From: Aspidapion aeneum
Taxonomy: Eukaryota; Arthropoda; Insecta; Coleoptera; Brentidae
NCBI GenBank assembly: GCA_963576565.1
Contig: OY755046.1
Coordinates: 59,933,471-59,997,470, forward strand
Direction: 5' to 3'
Length of the DNA: 64,000 nt
The notes beneath the pieces were generated by a model. The model did not search any database, was not told the origin of the DNA, and saw only the letters and a program-made list of their open reading frames with translations. Shown here piece by piece: positions 21,386 to 33,836 of the stretch; within the stretch, counting starts at the first letter, position 1, and each line of letters begins with the position of its first letter. The position numbers and the translations under genes are program-made.

Positions 21386-22940
21386 TTCCGTGTTAAACAT
21401 ATCACCAAAAGAAATATTAACAGAAATCAAAAATATTAATTCGAAAAAGGCCCCAAGGTATGATCTTATTAACGGGGTAGTCATAAAACAACTCCTCAGA
21501 AAAGCTATCGTAAAACTATGCAACCGAATTAATGCGTCCTTTAGGCTCAGGTATGTACCTAGACTGTGGAAAGTTGCAGAAGTTATCATGATTCCAAAAC
21601 CGGGAAATCCACTCCATGATGTGTCATCTTACAGGTCAATATCTTTGCTGCCAATTATATCCAAGCTCTATGAAAAATTATTGCTTAAAAGAATAAAACC
21701 CATCATAGAAAGACAATAAATTATTCCATCTCATCAATTTGGTTTTCGAGACAAGCATTCCACGATAGATCAAGTACATAGAATTACTAATATAATAGAA
21801 AAAGCACTAGAAGAGGGAAAAGTTTGTTCTGCAGTTTTTCCAGATGTAGCACAAGCATTTGACAAAGTATGGCATAAAGGCCTTAATTTTAAACTAAAAC
21901 GGTTTCTGCCAAAACAATATTCGGATATTTTGGAATCATACATATTTGATAGACATTTTAAAGTAAAATATGAAGACTCATACTCAAATTTAAGAGAAAT
22001 TCAAGCAGGCGTGCCCCAGGGTAGCGTACTAGGCTTTTATCTATACTTATTATTTACTTGCGATAACCCAAAGCCAGAAAATTGTCACTTAGCAACATTT
22101 GCCGATGATACTGGTTTATTGACGGTAGAAAACTCTATTGAAAAATGCATAGAAAAACTTCAGGATGCAGTCACCGAAGTTCACAATTGGACCACAAAGT
22201 GCCGAATAAAATTAAATGAAACCAAATCAATTCATGTTGATTTTACAAACAAAAATATAAATCACATACAAATAACAATTAACAACATTCCCGTACCATA
22301 TTCAAATCAGGCAAAATATCTAGGTATGACACTTGATGCCAAATTGCGCTGGAAAGCACATGTTAAGAAAAAAAAAGAAGAACTTGAGATAAGGTATAGA
22401 AAAATGAACTGGCTAATTGGAAGGAAGTCCAATTTAACAATTCATAATAAGTTACTGCTTTACAGACAAATACGGAAACCAGTATGGACATATCGTATTC
22501 AACTATGGGGTTGTGCTAAAGAGAGTAACCTTCTAGTTTTACAGAGATTTCAAAATAAAGTATTAAGAAACATTGTGAATGCACCTTGGTACGTTCGAAA
22601 TAGTGACCTTCATCGAGATCTAAAAATCGAAACTGTAGCAGAGACTATAAAAAAGTACGCAAAAACTTCTGGACAAGACTATGCTAGTTCGAAGACTAAA
22701 AAGAGGGAAGCCGTTTGAGCTAGTAGACTAAGTAAATTACATAAAACAAACTAATGCTATAAACACAACACAATTGTGAGTTACAGACCAAACAAAGCGG
22801 GGAGAACTGTCGAGTGAACCCTATGTTTAAATCTGACTTTTCTAGTAAATTAAGTTAAAACAAAATTGCTAATTAGTCTTACTGACTAGATTGTAATACA
22901 ATAAACACAGTGTGTTTGACAAATAAAAATAAAAAAACAA
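21386..22940 (+). mobile_element. Jockey-type LINE, copy 1 (5' truncated)
   Basis: Contains the RT frame at 21390-22718 plus a 3' untranslated region of about 220 bp ending in an A-rich tail (aaataaaaataaaaaaac, about 22920-22937). The same 3' UTR occurs in reverse at about 36600-36810. The 5' edge is near 21386, within the RT. Confidence 0.85.
21390..22718 (+). pseudogene. Jockey reverse transcriptase, one in-frame stop
   Basis: A single frame stays open for about 443 codons except for TAA at 21717-21719. It starts in the RT fingers (SPKEILTEIKNINSKKAPRY) and runs through WKVAEVIMIPKPGNPLHD, SYRSISLLPIISKLYEKLLL, HQFGFRDKHSTIDQVHRITN, VFPDVAQAFDKVWHK, IQAGVPQGSVLGFYLYLLFT, TFADDTGLLTV, WRIKL-like CRIKLNETKS, AKYLGMTLDAKLRWKAH, and the C-terminal WTYRIQLWGCAKESN and NAPWYVRNSDLHRDL. 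These are Jockey-clade motifs. FADD is intact; the first motif reads FPDV where FLDV is usual. The upstream ORF1 and endonuclease are gone. It is relatively young compared with its neighbours. Confidence 0.93.
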
Positions 22941-23379
22941 GTGATTGTGCTATGTGGGATCATACATTCGGTGATACTTGAGGAATTTGGGACACCAGTA
23001 TTTATTTATTATGCATGTTAAGCTTAACTTAATAATAACACCACATAAAAACTTCTAATGCAAATGTGACATCTTTAAAAGGAAACGAAGCCGACGCAAC
23101 TAAAGCAGAGCATTAAAAAATTTAAAAGCGCGGTTTTTAAAATCTCATAAAAAGATGTCTAAACTTTTTCTCGGCAAATATTTGCCCTCATTTAAAAGCT
23201 CGTTAAAAAGTTATTAATTAAATTTTAAATTACTGGATGGCGCTTATAGTCTGCCTTTAAGCGTTTTCTTCTACAAGAACTTAAAAAACTTCATTTATTT
23301 CTTGTTATTCTTTGTGGCAACTTTACTAGCTTTCATTAATTTTTAGTTGGAATTTATATAGTCCACAAAACACCGGTCT
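22941..23379. other. Unassigned DNA
   Basis: Nothing recognised. Confidence 0.35.
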
Positions 23380-23399
23380 ATTTTTTGTGTGTGATGAGT

Positions 23400-23560
23400 A
23401 ACAGAGTGCACGATCCGTAAAGAAACCGGTTGTCTGGTAACTCGGTGTCATGCAGGCCGTGACGTCAGGGCTACGTCACAGTTTGCCTCGGAATCAGCAT
23501 TCAAACGCTGTTTACAACGTAATTTCGTCTTTTGCGAGAAAATTTTGTACATTTTGGATC
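23400..23560 (+). promoter_or_regulatory. CRE-bearing, CpG-richer segment (promoter-like)
   Basis: Less AT-rich than its surroundings. It carries the palindrome TGACGTCA at about 23460-23467 and a second ACGTCA-type half site (CTACGTCACAG) 11 bp later. Similar TGACGTCA-bearing segments lead the two exons at 56.4 and 57.4 kb. No exon following it was recognised. Confidence 0.35.
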
Positions 23561-23779
23561 TTGTCGTCTTCTAAGTATTTAAATGCCTGTTCTGTGCTTG
23601 CTTTAAATGTATTAAAGACTATCTAAAAAAAAATTTATCCGCCTGTTATTATTTTGTGCTAAAATCAGGACAACAACCAAATGTAAACAATTGCCTAATC
23701 CCACCATAGCTTCCAGACCAAGCCCATCCGATGAATCTATGATTCCCAAGACTTTCCGTTTTTGAATCACAAGGCTGAT

Positions 23780-23869
23780 CCTTTGGGTCAAGAAGCAATA
23801 AAAAAAATTATTTTTAATTTTAGTTTTTAAATAATTTACAATTTTTTTTGCTTCTTCACCCCAAGGGCC
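23780..23869. repeat. Inverted repeat with AT-rich loop
   Basis: The arm CCTTTGGGTCAAGAAGCAAT at about 23780 pairs with TTGCTTCTTCACCCCAAGGG ending at about 23868, with a few mismatches. Confidence 0.65.
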
Positions 23870-23879
23870 ATGTGTTTTG

Positions 23880-24459
23880 TTTTGGAGTTCGCCAGTTCAA
23901 GATTTAAATTTTTTACAATTTATTATATGGAAGACCAAACAACGACGAAACAAAATATTATATTTTATTTCAATATGCTTGGCGAGAATTTACGATTTTT
24001 CCCCCGTGCAATAAAAATAAAATATATTTACAACCAAGTAAAATAGAGATCTGTTTACAAAATAGACCATCTCTGTTTACCTGTTTTAAATTTTCAAAGT
24101 TTCTCTCTATATCAGGCTTCGCAACATGTTTTAAAAAGACAAATATACATATAATAGCAGTATTATGTACTTTCCTTGAGAAAACACTAAACATAAGGGT
24201 GTAAATATTTGCATTGTAAGGCTTAGAAAATAACTTTTACCCATCCAATTTTGTTAAGAAATAAGTTCCTATCCAAAAATGAGTTCAAGCAGGTCCGTAC
24301 CCAGCAAAAAGAAATCGGAGGGGGGGGGGGTACAAAGTTTAAACTAACGTTTAGGAAAGTTTGCGTTTTTGTTGGGATTTTTTGCTGACATCGAAAGTTT
24401 GGATGAACTTCGGGCAAAAATACTCACTACCCTACAATCAATGACACCTGAAATGCTAT
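23880..24459. other. Unassigned DNA
   Basis: No recognised gene; a G run lies at about 24319-24330. Confidence 0.35.
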
Positions 24460-25795
24460 CCCACTAAACACAAAAACATGTCAAAATAATGTTTAATTTA
24501 AAAACGTAAGGTTGTGGTTGTTGGATGTTAATTCTAACGTCATATTCATAGTGAAAAAGAAGCTTAATAACCTGTTTTATGACGTTACGAAAATAATCTT
24601 ATGTTTTTATAAAGTTTTTTAAAGTGTTTTTCTAACATTGAAAAATAAATGTTTTTTTAACAATGAAAAAATATATTTTTTTCAAATATCTGTAAAGATA
24701 AGGTAACATCAATGAATACACGACTCTATATTCATTGGTAACATAAATACCGTAAATAAAATTCTTCTATTTTGGAAACGCAGGGCAGCAACAGTCCGTT
24801 GAGGTTTTCGTGAACTCGACACTCAGTAAAGGCAATTCAGCTCGTAGCTTCTGAAAATAAAATTTTAAATTCTATGTAAACAATAATTTTGTAGTAAGTG
24901 CCTCGCTACGAGGCCAAACAATTCATGCTCAAATGAATACAAGGCAAACAATTTCAAGGCGCGTATTCACTTTAGCATGCATGCAAACGAAGCATTCGTT
25001 TGGTCCCGCTGTGAGGCTTGCGAGTTCTGCCTCAAATGAATACGCGGCTTAAGGTCCGTCGGCTAATCATTTGCGGTGAATTGCCGCATTCCCTGTCTGA
25101 TTAACTGTAACGTAAGTATGCCATATTCCATACAAAACAATTTTTTTACTTTTCTTACCTAATTTTGTGATGCTTCATTTAAATCACTGTATACAAATTG
25201 GTTATTCTTTAACTATACCATCTTTTCCACATAACTGGTGTATATTCCTATCCAAATATGTATTCACTATCACTATTAATAATTGTGCTTTTAATTTGCC
25301 ATGTTTGTTTCTACAAAAGGTAAATATGGTAACCAAAATTTTACAAAGCGTATCTGCTATCGACTCGTATGAACTCGCAGCGAAATGCAACTAAAAATGG
25401 CGATGGCCCGTTCTGGTAGTGGAACTATGCGGCAGCGCCCTCTATAGTATCATTTTTTTTTAATGTTTAAAAAACAAAACATTTATTAGCTTCATATATC
25501 TTAAATTCAACGTTAGAAATGAGATCTAGGAAAAACATTATAAAAATAACCATATATTGATGCTATTATTTTTAATGTTAGTGAAATTATGGTAATGCTG
25601 GTTTCTTATTATTAACGTTATGAAGGAATCTATTTTTGGTAATGCTTTTAAATGAAATTTTCGTTAGGATTTTCTACATGTTTTTTTAATGTCAAAAGTT
25701 GACTTAATTTTAACACAAATTTGTGTTAGAAAAAAAAACGTTTTTTTTTCAACATTTATTTAACGTTTTTTACGATTTTGTGCTTAGTGAGTGGG
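24460..25795 (+). mobile_element. DNA element F1, copy 3
   Basis: The ends are CCCACTAAACACAAAAACAT at 24460 and TTTTGTGCTTAGTG, with GAGTGGG outside. It is colinear with copy 2 apart from small deletions and lacks the insertions of copy 1, so it was used as the reference for them. It carries the GCGCCCTCTATAGTAT arm at about 25434-25450. Non-coding; open frames at 25167-25394 are chance. Confidence 0.8.
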
Positions 25796-26514
25796 AAAGC
25801 CTTAGACTTTAGTTTGTGGTAGACACGGCATTAAATATTATAAAAATGAACAAGCTTGAAAAAAAGGATTATACCTTACGTAGTTATCGTATAAATTTCC
25901 GATATCTTATGTACAACTACCCTCGATCGATTTTATTTCCGAACTGTCGAAAGAAAAGACCGCCGCGCTAATGAAAACAATCGGTTTCGTAAATTTCCTC
26001 CCTCTACTTTACCGGGGCACACAGAGGTCAGGTATTGGCTGTGGTCTGGCTATCCTGAAAAAATGGGCGTAACAACGTGTGAACTTCTATCATTTTTTCT
26101 TAAATGCTACATATTTTATGCATATGCAGTTGTTTTTTTCCTACAAACAGAAATAATTTCCCATGAATCCTATATAGCAATATTAGCATCTCATTCGATA
26201 ACACCCTGTATATAAAAGCTGAAAATACTGTGAATTGTGAAAGATGTAGGCGACATTTTTTAGGATTGAAAAACTCGAACGCAAATCATTCATCAAAATT
26301 GTGGCAGAACGGAAATTAAAAAAATATGCTAAACAGCGTAGGTCAAACATGATCATCCGTTATAAGCAATATTGAAATCGATTTTTCATTTTTTTCACTC
26401 TTAAACATGAAAGATGCTCTAGAAACATTGCACAGTATGGGAGAGTTCTTAAACTACTCTGAAATCCGTCTGGTTGTTGCCATTGATGCCATCAGTCGAT
26501 GGAACAGTGGCGAC
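25796..26514. other. Unassigned DNA
   Basis: Nothing recognised apart from CACCCTGTATATA near 26202, an ACAGGGTGT-type repeat edge. Confidence 0.35.
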
Positions 26515-26555
26515 TGCTACAGGGAGGGCAACTATACTAGACAACAAACAGTATT

Positions 26556-26834
26556 TTGAATCTGAGAGCACGGCAGTGCCTCGCCAAGTTCGCGCGCCGT
26601 AACCATCTTTTCTTGAAATATTTCAGCCGATATTTGACCTACCTAAAACTCTACTTCGGAATGAGCAACGAATCTCAAACTTTGCACAGTCGTAGATCTC
26701 CATGGAGTTAACAACCCCTTCAAGTTTCATGGAAGTCCATAAAGTAGTAAAGTAGTTACGAAATTTCAAAAAACGTCGAAATTGCCACTCAGTTACTCAC
26801 TCACTCACTCATGTATAAATCATCAATATTCTAC
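26556..26834. repeat. Repeat shared with 54.15 kb, then ACTC microsatellite
   Basis: The block GAGCACGGCAGTGCC...CATCTTTTCTTGA (26560-26625) matches the reverse strand of about 54157-54225. A CACTCACTCACTCACTC-like run lies near 26797-26815. Confidence 0.6.
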
Positions 26835-28120
26835 TGTACTTCCAGACATGCTACAAAGCTGAAATTTGGCAGACTGATAGAAATTATGACCAAAACCCTG
26901 GAAAAAAAAATCCCAAAATTTTAATTTACTCCCCTCCCCTATACATTTAAAGTTATGTAAAAGTAGCATCGCCCACTTCCAGAAATGCTAGAGAGCTGAG
27001 CTTTGGCAGACTGATAGGAACTATGATAAAACTATAGGAAAAAATCAAAAAACCCCAAAATTTTAATTTACTCCCCTCCCCTATACATTTAAAGTTATGT
27101 AAAAGTAGCATCGCCCACTTCCAGAAATGCTAGAGAGTTGAGCTTTGGCAGACTGATAGGAACTATGATGAAACTATAGGAAAAAATTAAAACACCCCAA
27201 AATTCTAATTTACTTCCCTCCCCTATAAATGTAAAGTTAAGTAAAAGTAACATTGCCTACTTCCAGACATGCTACAAAGCTGAAATTTGGCAGACTGATA
27301 GAAATTATGACCAAAACCCTGGAAAAAAAAATCCCAAAATTTTAATTTACTCCCCTCCCCTATACATTTAAAGTTATGTAAAAGTAGCATCGCCCACTTC
27401 CAGAAATGCTAGAGAGCTGAGCTTTGGCAGACTGATAGGAACTATGATAAAACTATAGGAAAAAATCAAAAAACCCCAAAATTTTAATTTACTCCCCTCC
27501 CCTATACATTTAAAGTTATGTAAAAGTAGCATCGCCCACTTCCAGAAATGCTAGAGAGTTGAGCTTTGGCAGACTGATAGGAACTATGATGAAACTATAG
27601 GAAAAAATTAAAACACCCCAAAATTCTAATTTGCTTCCTTCCCCTATAAATGTAAAGTTATGTAAAAGTAACACTGCCCACTTCCAGAAACGCTAGAGAG
27701 CTGAACTTTTTAAGACTGAAAGACAATATGATAAAACTATATGAAAAAATTTAAAAACACCAACGTTTTAATTTACTTCCCTCTCCTATAAATGTAAATT
27801 TATATAAAACTAACATTGCCCACTTCCAGAAACGCTAGAGAGCTGAGCATTGGAATGCTGATAGAAATTATGATAAAATCATGGGAAAAAATTTAAACAG
27901 TCCAATCTTTCATTTACTCTCCTCCCCTATAAATGTAAAGTTATGTAAAAGTAACATTACCCACTTCCAGAAACGCTAGAGAGCTGAGCATTGGAAGACT
28001 GATAGGAACTGTGATAAAACTATAGGACAAAGTTTAAAAACACGACAATTTTAATTTATTTCCCTCCCCTATACATGTAAAGTTAAAGTAAAAGTAACAT
28101 TGTGCACTTTCAGAAACGCC
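26835..28120. repeat. 137-142-bp satellite with 421-bp higher-order duplication
   Basis: Units start at TCCAGA: 26841, 26978, 27120, 27262, 27399, 27541, 27683, 27835 and 27966. Spacing runs 137, 142, 142, 137, 142, 142, so units 1-3 and 4-6 form two nearly identical 421-bp trimers; later units diverge. Each unit carries GCTAGAGAGCTGAGCTTTGG, AACTATGATAAAACTATAGG and TTTACTCCCCTCCCCTATA. Non-coding. Confidence 0.92.
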
Positions 28121-28247
28121 ATGAAAAAAAATTAAAAAACCTCAAAAATTTAAGTAAGGCATTGCAAATTTGAACAATATTCCGCATATTTTACTACTTT
28201 AAAAATTAATTATTATACAATTCCTTTAAAAAAGAAGTGAAATCATA

Positions 28248-28606
28248 ACAAAAACATTTCATGTAAAAAAAGCCAAGTACGCGAAAATGGCATTCCGTAA
28301 AAAGAATTGAGATAAAAGTAAAGCCAAGTTCTCCAATAAAAATTTCAAAATGAAAGGTTCTTACTAGTTTGGAAATATTTTTCTAAACTTGGCTATTACG
28401 GCTGTAAATGACTCTTAGGCACAGTGCTAAATTGAACATAAAGAAGTTTGGCTGTAATAGCAAAGTTTAAAAAAACATTTCCAAACTAGTAAGAACCTTT
28501 CATTTTGAAATTTGTATTGCAGTACTTGGCTTTACTTTTATCTCAATTCTTTTTACGGAATGCCATTTTCGCGTACTTGGCTTTTTTTTACATGAAATGT
28601 TTTTGT
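28248..28606. repeat. Foldback palindrome, about 160-bp arms
   Basis: The arm from ACAAAAACATTTCATGTAAA, through AAGCCAAGTACGCGAAAATG and GAAAGGTTCTTACTAGTTTG, is repeated inverted and ends CATGAAATGTTTTTGT at about 28606. The centre is near 28425. It lies at the edge of the 2-kb insertion within hAT copy B. Confidence 0.85.
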
Positions 28607-29039
28607 CATGATTGATTTATTTTAAAAAAAGTAAATCTTCCCTTACGACATAATTGTCTAGTTCTTTTTATTATCTGTGGTTAACAACAAGCGATTAATT
28701 GAGTGAACTTTTTTAGCGTAAATAATTAAAAACCGGCAGCACCGCGCGGGGCAAGGTTTTAATTTCTCCCGTTTTTCAGCGGTGTATGGGTGGCTGTTCT
28801 TGCGCGGGGGCGGGAGGAATGTTTGTTTTAGTTAACGTCGGTCATATTCATCGTGCGAAAACGTTTGTTGCCATTTCTAGTGTTGCCGGTTCTATCCTTA
28901 GCGAAGACGTATGAATTTGTTTTGATTTCGGGTTTGTCAGTAGTAAAAAGCCTTGCCGGTCGCGTGTCATTGTTTGTTTTCGTTATTACATTACGATTAC
29001 ATAATTAACCGTGCAAATTTAAATACGTTGACATATGAA

Positions 29040-29575
29040 CTTCGATTACAAATAAAATCTTTAGGGCCACATAGACCGGACCTAAAAATTAACCCAAATT
29101 TTAGTGTAAGTAATGCCGAGGGGTGTTCTATAAAAACATAATAGAAAATTTAATAAAAAATTATACGATGCTGAAAACTGGTTGTGCATTTGTGAAAAAA
29201 GAAATGCTTTTTTTTGCTTTATTTGTCTTGTTATGAAAAATCCACGAAGTGATCCTGCGTGCAAAGGGAATGTGTGATATCAAGCACTTTAGTGAAAAGT
29301 TAAACGACACAAAGTAAGAGGTATTCATTTAAATAACCACATAGAATTTTCTATACTAGGTAAGACTGATATTAGGTGCCAATTGAATAGTGCCTATAGG
29401 CAAACCATTACCAAACACAATGAAAATGTGACAAAAATTAGACATATACTTAGTAGGTTAATAGACTGTTTAAAATTCTGTAGGATTTTTGAGGTTGCTC
29501 TGCGGGCCCATAAAAAAGAAAGGCATTCGGACTTTATCTATAAACAAATAAACTAAAAACTACACTGCTTGTTTG
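29040..29575 (+). pseudogene. hAT transposase fragment, TTF/ZMYM1-like, copy B
   Basis: The counterpart of 5536-5890, retaining more of the protein. It reads LGPHRPDLKINPNF, then NWLCICEKRNAFFCFICLVM-like codons across frameshifts, and a clear block at about 29435-29555: RHILSRLIDCLKFCRIFEVA, LRAHKKERHSDFIYKQIN*. That last block matches the conserved IDCxKFCGxxExALRGHxE region of ZMYM1-like hAT transposases, with the usual RGHDE altered to RAHKK. Frameshifts and stops make it inactive; no catalytic core remains. Confidence 0.78.
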
Positions 29576-29689
29576 GAAAATACTAAAATAAAATTGTCTT
29601 AGTAAGTTTTTTATCTCATTTTTCATGCAATTTAAATTTATGCCCCCCCCCCCAATTTATAACGTCGCCAGACGCCACTGGCGATGAGG

Positions 29690-29965
29690 CCAATAAAAAT
29701 TAGAAGAACACGATGAATTTACCCTAATTTTTGAATTTATTCTATTCCTACTTCAACCGTGTCTCGTGTCATTCGAAAGTTGGATTTAAAATCACTTAAA
29801 CTAGAATGTTCCACTGTTCTCTCGACCTAATCCAGGATTTTTGCATGAAGTTTTCGTGCATTTAAAAGAAGTTCCTCATCCGAATCTGACGAACTGGATG
29901 AATCCTCAATAAATTTATTGCCAATTTCGCTCCATAGCTGTTTATAGGCAACATTTCTCAAAAAG
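29690..29965 (-). pseudogene. PIF/Harbinger-like transposase N-terminal fragment
   Basis: The minus strand from about 29955 reads RNVAYKQLWSEIGNKFIED, SSSSSDSDEELLLNARKLHA, then a stop, VERTVEHSSLSDFKSNFRMT and RDTVEVGIE. The acidic Ser/Asp stretch followed by DFxxxFRMTRxTxE is the N-terminal pattern of HARBI1-like transposases. The DDE nuclease that should follow is absent, because hAT copy B begins at 29680. The call rests on a short motif and would be easy to test by protein search. Confidence 0.55.
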
Positions 29966-30939
29966 ATTTATAAAATTTAAAAAAACTTTACATCTTATTA
30001 AATTCCATACTCACATGTAGAACTGGCAACAGTAAAGAGCCGATCCTGTCCCCAGGATTTTTAGATTTTTTTTTAAAATAATCTCTACATGTTCAAAAAG
30101 CAGTTTTTCAAAAACTAAATAAATATTTTTGAAGAAAATTTATTGTTTTAAATATTTTTTCAAAAATATGTTTACTACACAAAATAAACAAAATAAGAAT
30201 TTTAAACCTCTTCGGCGGAGAATTGTCCCCGCCGCGAATCGCCCGCGGTGGATCGGCCGCGGCGAATCGGTCGCGGCGGATTGTCCCATCCCCCACAGCA
30301 TAAGATATATCGCACACCCGCTGAAAAAGAGTCACAACTCAAAAATCGCCCTTATTTGAGATAAACTTGCCGCCATCATCGAAATAACTTGTACTTTCTT
30401 CCATAAAAGCGTCACATTTATGTTTCGACAATTCACCGCGAAATGGCGATGTGACTCTTTTATTTTGTCCAGTTTAGCTGAGGATGCGTTCCTTTACAGT
30501 GTCACTTTTGACTTTATAACAGCGTGAACGTGGAGTTTTATCCTGAAAAAAGTCACATTTCGAGTTGTGAAGGTTTTCGTGTGAACTATTGGTTAAATCT
30601 GGTCCATATAACAAGTAAAATACTGTTTTTTTGTGTTGTGACTGTTTTTTCGAATTGTTCAGTGTACTTAGAATTAAGGAGAATAAGAAAAAATCTTTTG
30701 AATTTATTAGAGAATAATCACATTCCCAGTTGTTATTCAGCATTGTATAACTCGTTGTAAAAATAAATACAAAGTTTCTTCTTTATTTGTTTTCTTTTTT
30801 TAAATTATTTACCATCCTGTGTGACATCCTGATTTAAAACGTCATGATGCCTTGTTCTAAAAAAGTGTCACAATATCGGGTTTTCTTTAACAGCGATTTT
30901 CTCAAAACAATGTTTTTTGAGTTGTGACCACAGTAAACT
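29966..30939. other. Unassigned DNA with a GC-rich block
   Basis: At 30214-30292 a GC-rich block repeats GCGGCGAAT and CCGCGG-type words (CGCGGTGGATCGGCCGCGGC), like 11376-11452. The 75-89-codon frames at 30108-30760 overlap on both strands and show no domain. Confidence 0.45.
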
Positions 30940-31054
30940 AATTATTTATAGTAAGGAAAGCACCCCGGTATTGTCATAATACTGTTATACATACCCCCTG
31001 TATACATTAGTTCGGAATACAAAGTTCGAGAGGCGCTTATTACAGACTGTCACT
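30940..31054 (+). repeat. Repeat E, copy 1 (target of the 2.96-kb element)
   Basis: CCCCCTGTATACATTAGT, CAAAGTTCGAGAGGCGCT and ACTGTCACT recur at about 35827-35905 as CCCCCTGTAAATGTTTAGTA, CAAAGTTGGAGAGGCGCTGA and ACGACACC. The 2.96-kb element interrupts this copy. Confidence 0.55.
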
Positions 31055-32454
31055 AGGGTCACTGCATCCTGGAAGCCTGGCGTCTCCATGGGTAGCGACA
31101 AGCCCACGTGACCTGCCTCGGAATTTCCATGGGCGACTCGTCAACTTACCTCGGAATAATTAGAGTACCTACACGCAATTTCTATACAATATTGTAAATT
31201 AACCTCGGAATTTTTAGAGTACCTACAATTTTTGTAGAAGTTTGTAAAGCGATCTCAGAATTTTTAGAGTACCTACAGTATGTAAAATATTTTTAAAAAA
31301 ATTTAAGACCATACTTATATTTTAAGTTTTTGACCAACTTTTTATTTTTATAATATAAATTAATACAAAAAATACTACAACAATTTAATGCATACACTTT
31401 TACTTTTAGATATAATAGTAGTTATAGTACTTAACTACAATCATAAAAAATATCATTTCTGTGGGGTTACCCTAAATTTTGCCTCTTTTGTAAATTTCTT
31501 ATAGTTTCTAAAGTCATTTCTGTGGTTCTGCCGTGCTTCCAATCAGGTAGACTTTGTGCAAAAACATGATTTTTTGAAAAATATTCAAAAACTTTTATTT
31601 CTGCATCGATCAGTAAGTCTTTATTTGTTTTTAAAATAACAGTGTCTTTAAATTATAACATTTAACGGCATTGTTAGAGATACATTACTTAAATATTAAA
31701 TCAAGTAAAACAAACTTCAAAACTATCGAGACTTCGAGCCTTAAGGTAAACCTGGACGACCACTCTAAAGTAGGAATGTTTAGGAAGCCAGAATAGTTTT
31801 TAGTGGTACCTAGTCTTAATTCTACACTTTTGTTATTTTAATTTGATGTCCCATGTTAGTACCATGTACGTCTAGAGTACGTACATTTTACGTTTAATTG
31901 GATTTACCATGTACGTACCTAGTACGAGTTTTTACGTACATAGTACGTACTTGTGCTGTCTGGGTAGAGAGTGTGAAACCCAACCGAACCAACCGAAACA
32001 TATTTTCTATTATTCTAACCTTTCTCAATTGAGCGCAAACCTGTGATTTGGAGACAGTGTTTTGGTGGAAAAAGGTCAGAGAGTGTCTGTACCGGTTAGA
32101 ATACGTTTGCGATCAATTGAGAAAGGTTAGGAAAACACCGATTGATGGCAAATTTTTGTTTCAAAGAAATTTCCGTTCGAATAAACCGTTTTTGACAATT
32201 TTCCGTTCGAGGAAAATGTTTTCGAACAAAGTTCCGCGACCCGTCGTGTTGCTACCCAAAAATACCTAGAGATGCTACAAAAAAAATTTTTAGACCTTCA
32301 ATTTTTGGATTGTTGAATTTTTTTTACCGTCCTATCCCGTGCAATAATGCCTGGAAAAGGTATTGCTTTCGAAGAAAAAAATGTTTTTGAGATGACGCCG
32401 AAAATGTGTTTATTTTGGTGTATTTTGACTTATCTTCGCAATGTCGTCGTGACG

Positions 32455-32508
32455 TCTGTGTGTGTGCGTGTATGTGCGTTAGGTGTGTGTGTGTGTGCCT
32501 CTGTGTCT
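32455..32508. repeat. TG microsatellite
   Basis: Imperfect TGTG/GCGTG run; the inverse of 16702-16768. Confidence 0.85.
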
Positions 32509-32569
32509 ATAGTAAAGCCTTTTTTTGCAATCATTACAGTATAGCTACTTTCGATTTTGGACTTTTTGT

Positions 32570-32835
32570 TTTTCAATCTTTTGTTTTTCGATCTTTTGTA
32601 TTTTCGACCTTTTGTACTTTCGACCTTTTGTACTTTCGACCTTTTCTATTTTCGATCTTTTATTGTACTTTCGACCTTGTGTATTTTTGACCTTTTGAAG
32701 TTTTGGCCTTTTGCTTTTCGACCTTTTGTACTTTCGACCTTTTGTATTTTCGGCCTTTTGTAGTTTCGACCTTATGTTTTCGACCTTTTGTACTTTCGAC
32801 CTATCGTGTCTTTGACATTTTGTTCTTTCGACGTT
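32570..32835. repeat. Minisatellite of 15-bp TTTCGACCTTTTGTA units
   Basis: The inverted equivalent of 16370-16640, with units of 14-17 bp carrying small changes such as GATCTTTTGTA and GGCCTTTTG. Confidence 0.9.
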
Positions 32836-33836
32836 TTCTTCGCCGCCCGCTTTTGTTTGGACACCGTAATAAAATAATAGTAGGTATATGCTGTGTGTAC
32901 TTTTAATTCCGCGGCAAGATTTTTTAAGCCCGACCGGAAGGACGGCTATAATTTGTTAAGTGATTAAAAGGGACTTTAATGCCAATGTTTATATACTAAA
33001 AATAATAATAATCATAAAATAAATAAATATTAAACCACCTACTCCGGTACTCTAGTTTTAGCATGTCAACCCCCGGTATATAATAATACAGAGGGCAGTG
33101 AGAGTTTTCATTTTTTTGGTGAGCTTTGGGCGCGTTGCTATGGTAGATATTAAACAAAAGTCAGTCAGACGCTAACAAACATAGAAAAAAATATGCAAAA
33201 AATAATATTTATTTCATAACAAACTAAATAAGAACAAGTTTGAATTAAATTTCTTAAAGATTGAACAAACGAGGGACCAAAGAATAATTCCTACTTTGAG
33301 ATGGACATTGAAAAGGCGGCCAAAGAAAGCAGCTTTCAGAGTACCGAAAATGATGCAATAAAAAGAATGTCAAAAATTTAACCGAAAAGGTATTCCTGTT
33401 TTTTATCCTGGAGAAGTCTAGAAAGTTAAATGCTTCCTTTATGCTATGCCAAAGGACACAATAATAATCGAAACCAACCAAGTCATCAGCAAAGTACAGT
33501 AACTTGTGCCAAGCTGGAAGCAACAGAATAACCGTTATTGTGTATTATGATAGCTTTTTGTTTTTTGTATATTAATAAAATAAAATGATCCAAAAAACCT
33601 ATAATTTTCCCTTTATAGTTTTAAAGAAATTACTTTTAATCACCTAAGTCCATGAAAAAAGGGATTAAACGTACACTTTTATGCCCTAGAATAAATCCAA
33701 CAATATATACAAGTTCTATATTTTATAAAACATGTCAAATAATTTTTGGTTTCTTGCGCTATGTGAGTAAATATTGAAATCATAAAAAACATCGTTTTTA
33801 TTCGACAATCTGAAAAGCATTATTTGAATGGTTTGT

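Larger units (their letters stand above)
26515..29680 (+). mobile_element. hAT element, copy B, interrupted
   Basis: The ends are CAGTGGCGACTG at 26515 and CAGACGCCACTG at 29669-29680. Outer parts match copy A (4990-5959): CTACAGGGAGGG, ACAACAAACAGTATTTT at about 26542, then the match resumes at about 28609 (ATTGATTTATTTT). About 2 kb in between is extra: a GC-rich stretch, a satellite and a foldback. No clear 8-bp target duplication: the flanks read CGATGGAA and GCGATGAG. Confidence 0.75.

Noticed and set aside
24223..24417. Frame over the G run at 24319
   Set aside because: Low-complexity, proline-rich translation of a homopolymer; no support.
26835..28120. Regular 137-142-bp repeats considered as a CRISPR array
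   Set aside because: The whole unit repeats without unique spacers, and the context is eukaryotic.
30108..30760. Four overlapping 75-89-codon frames
   Set aside because: They overlap on opposite strands, have no domains and no promoter or splice evidence.
32048..32269. 73-residue frame METVFWWKKVREC..., also present in the inverted copy
   Set aside because: Kept only because the two element copies are near-identical; internal TTCCGTTCGA repeats suggest non-coding DNA.
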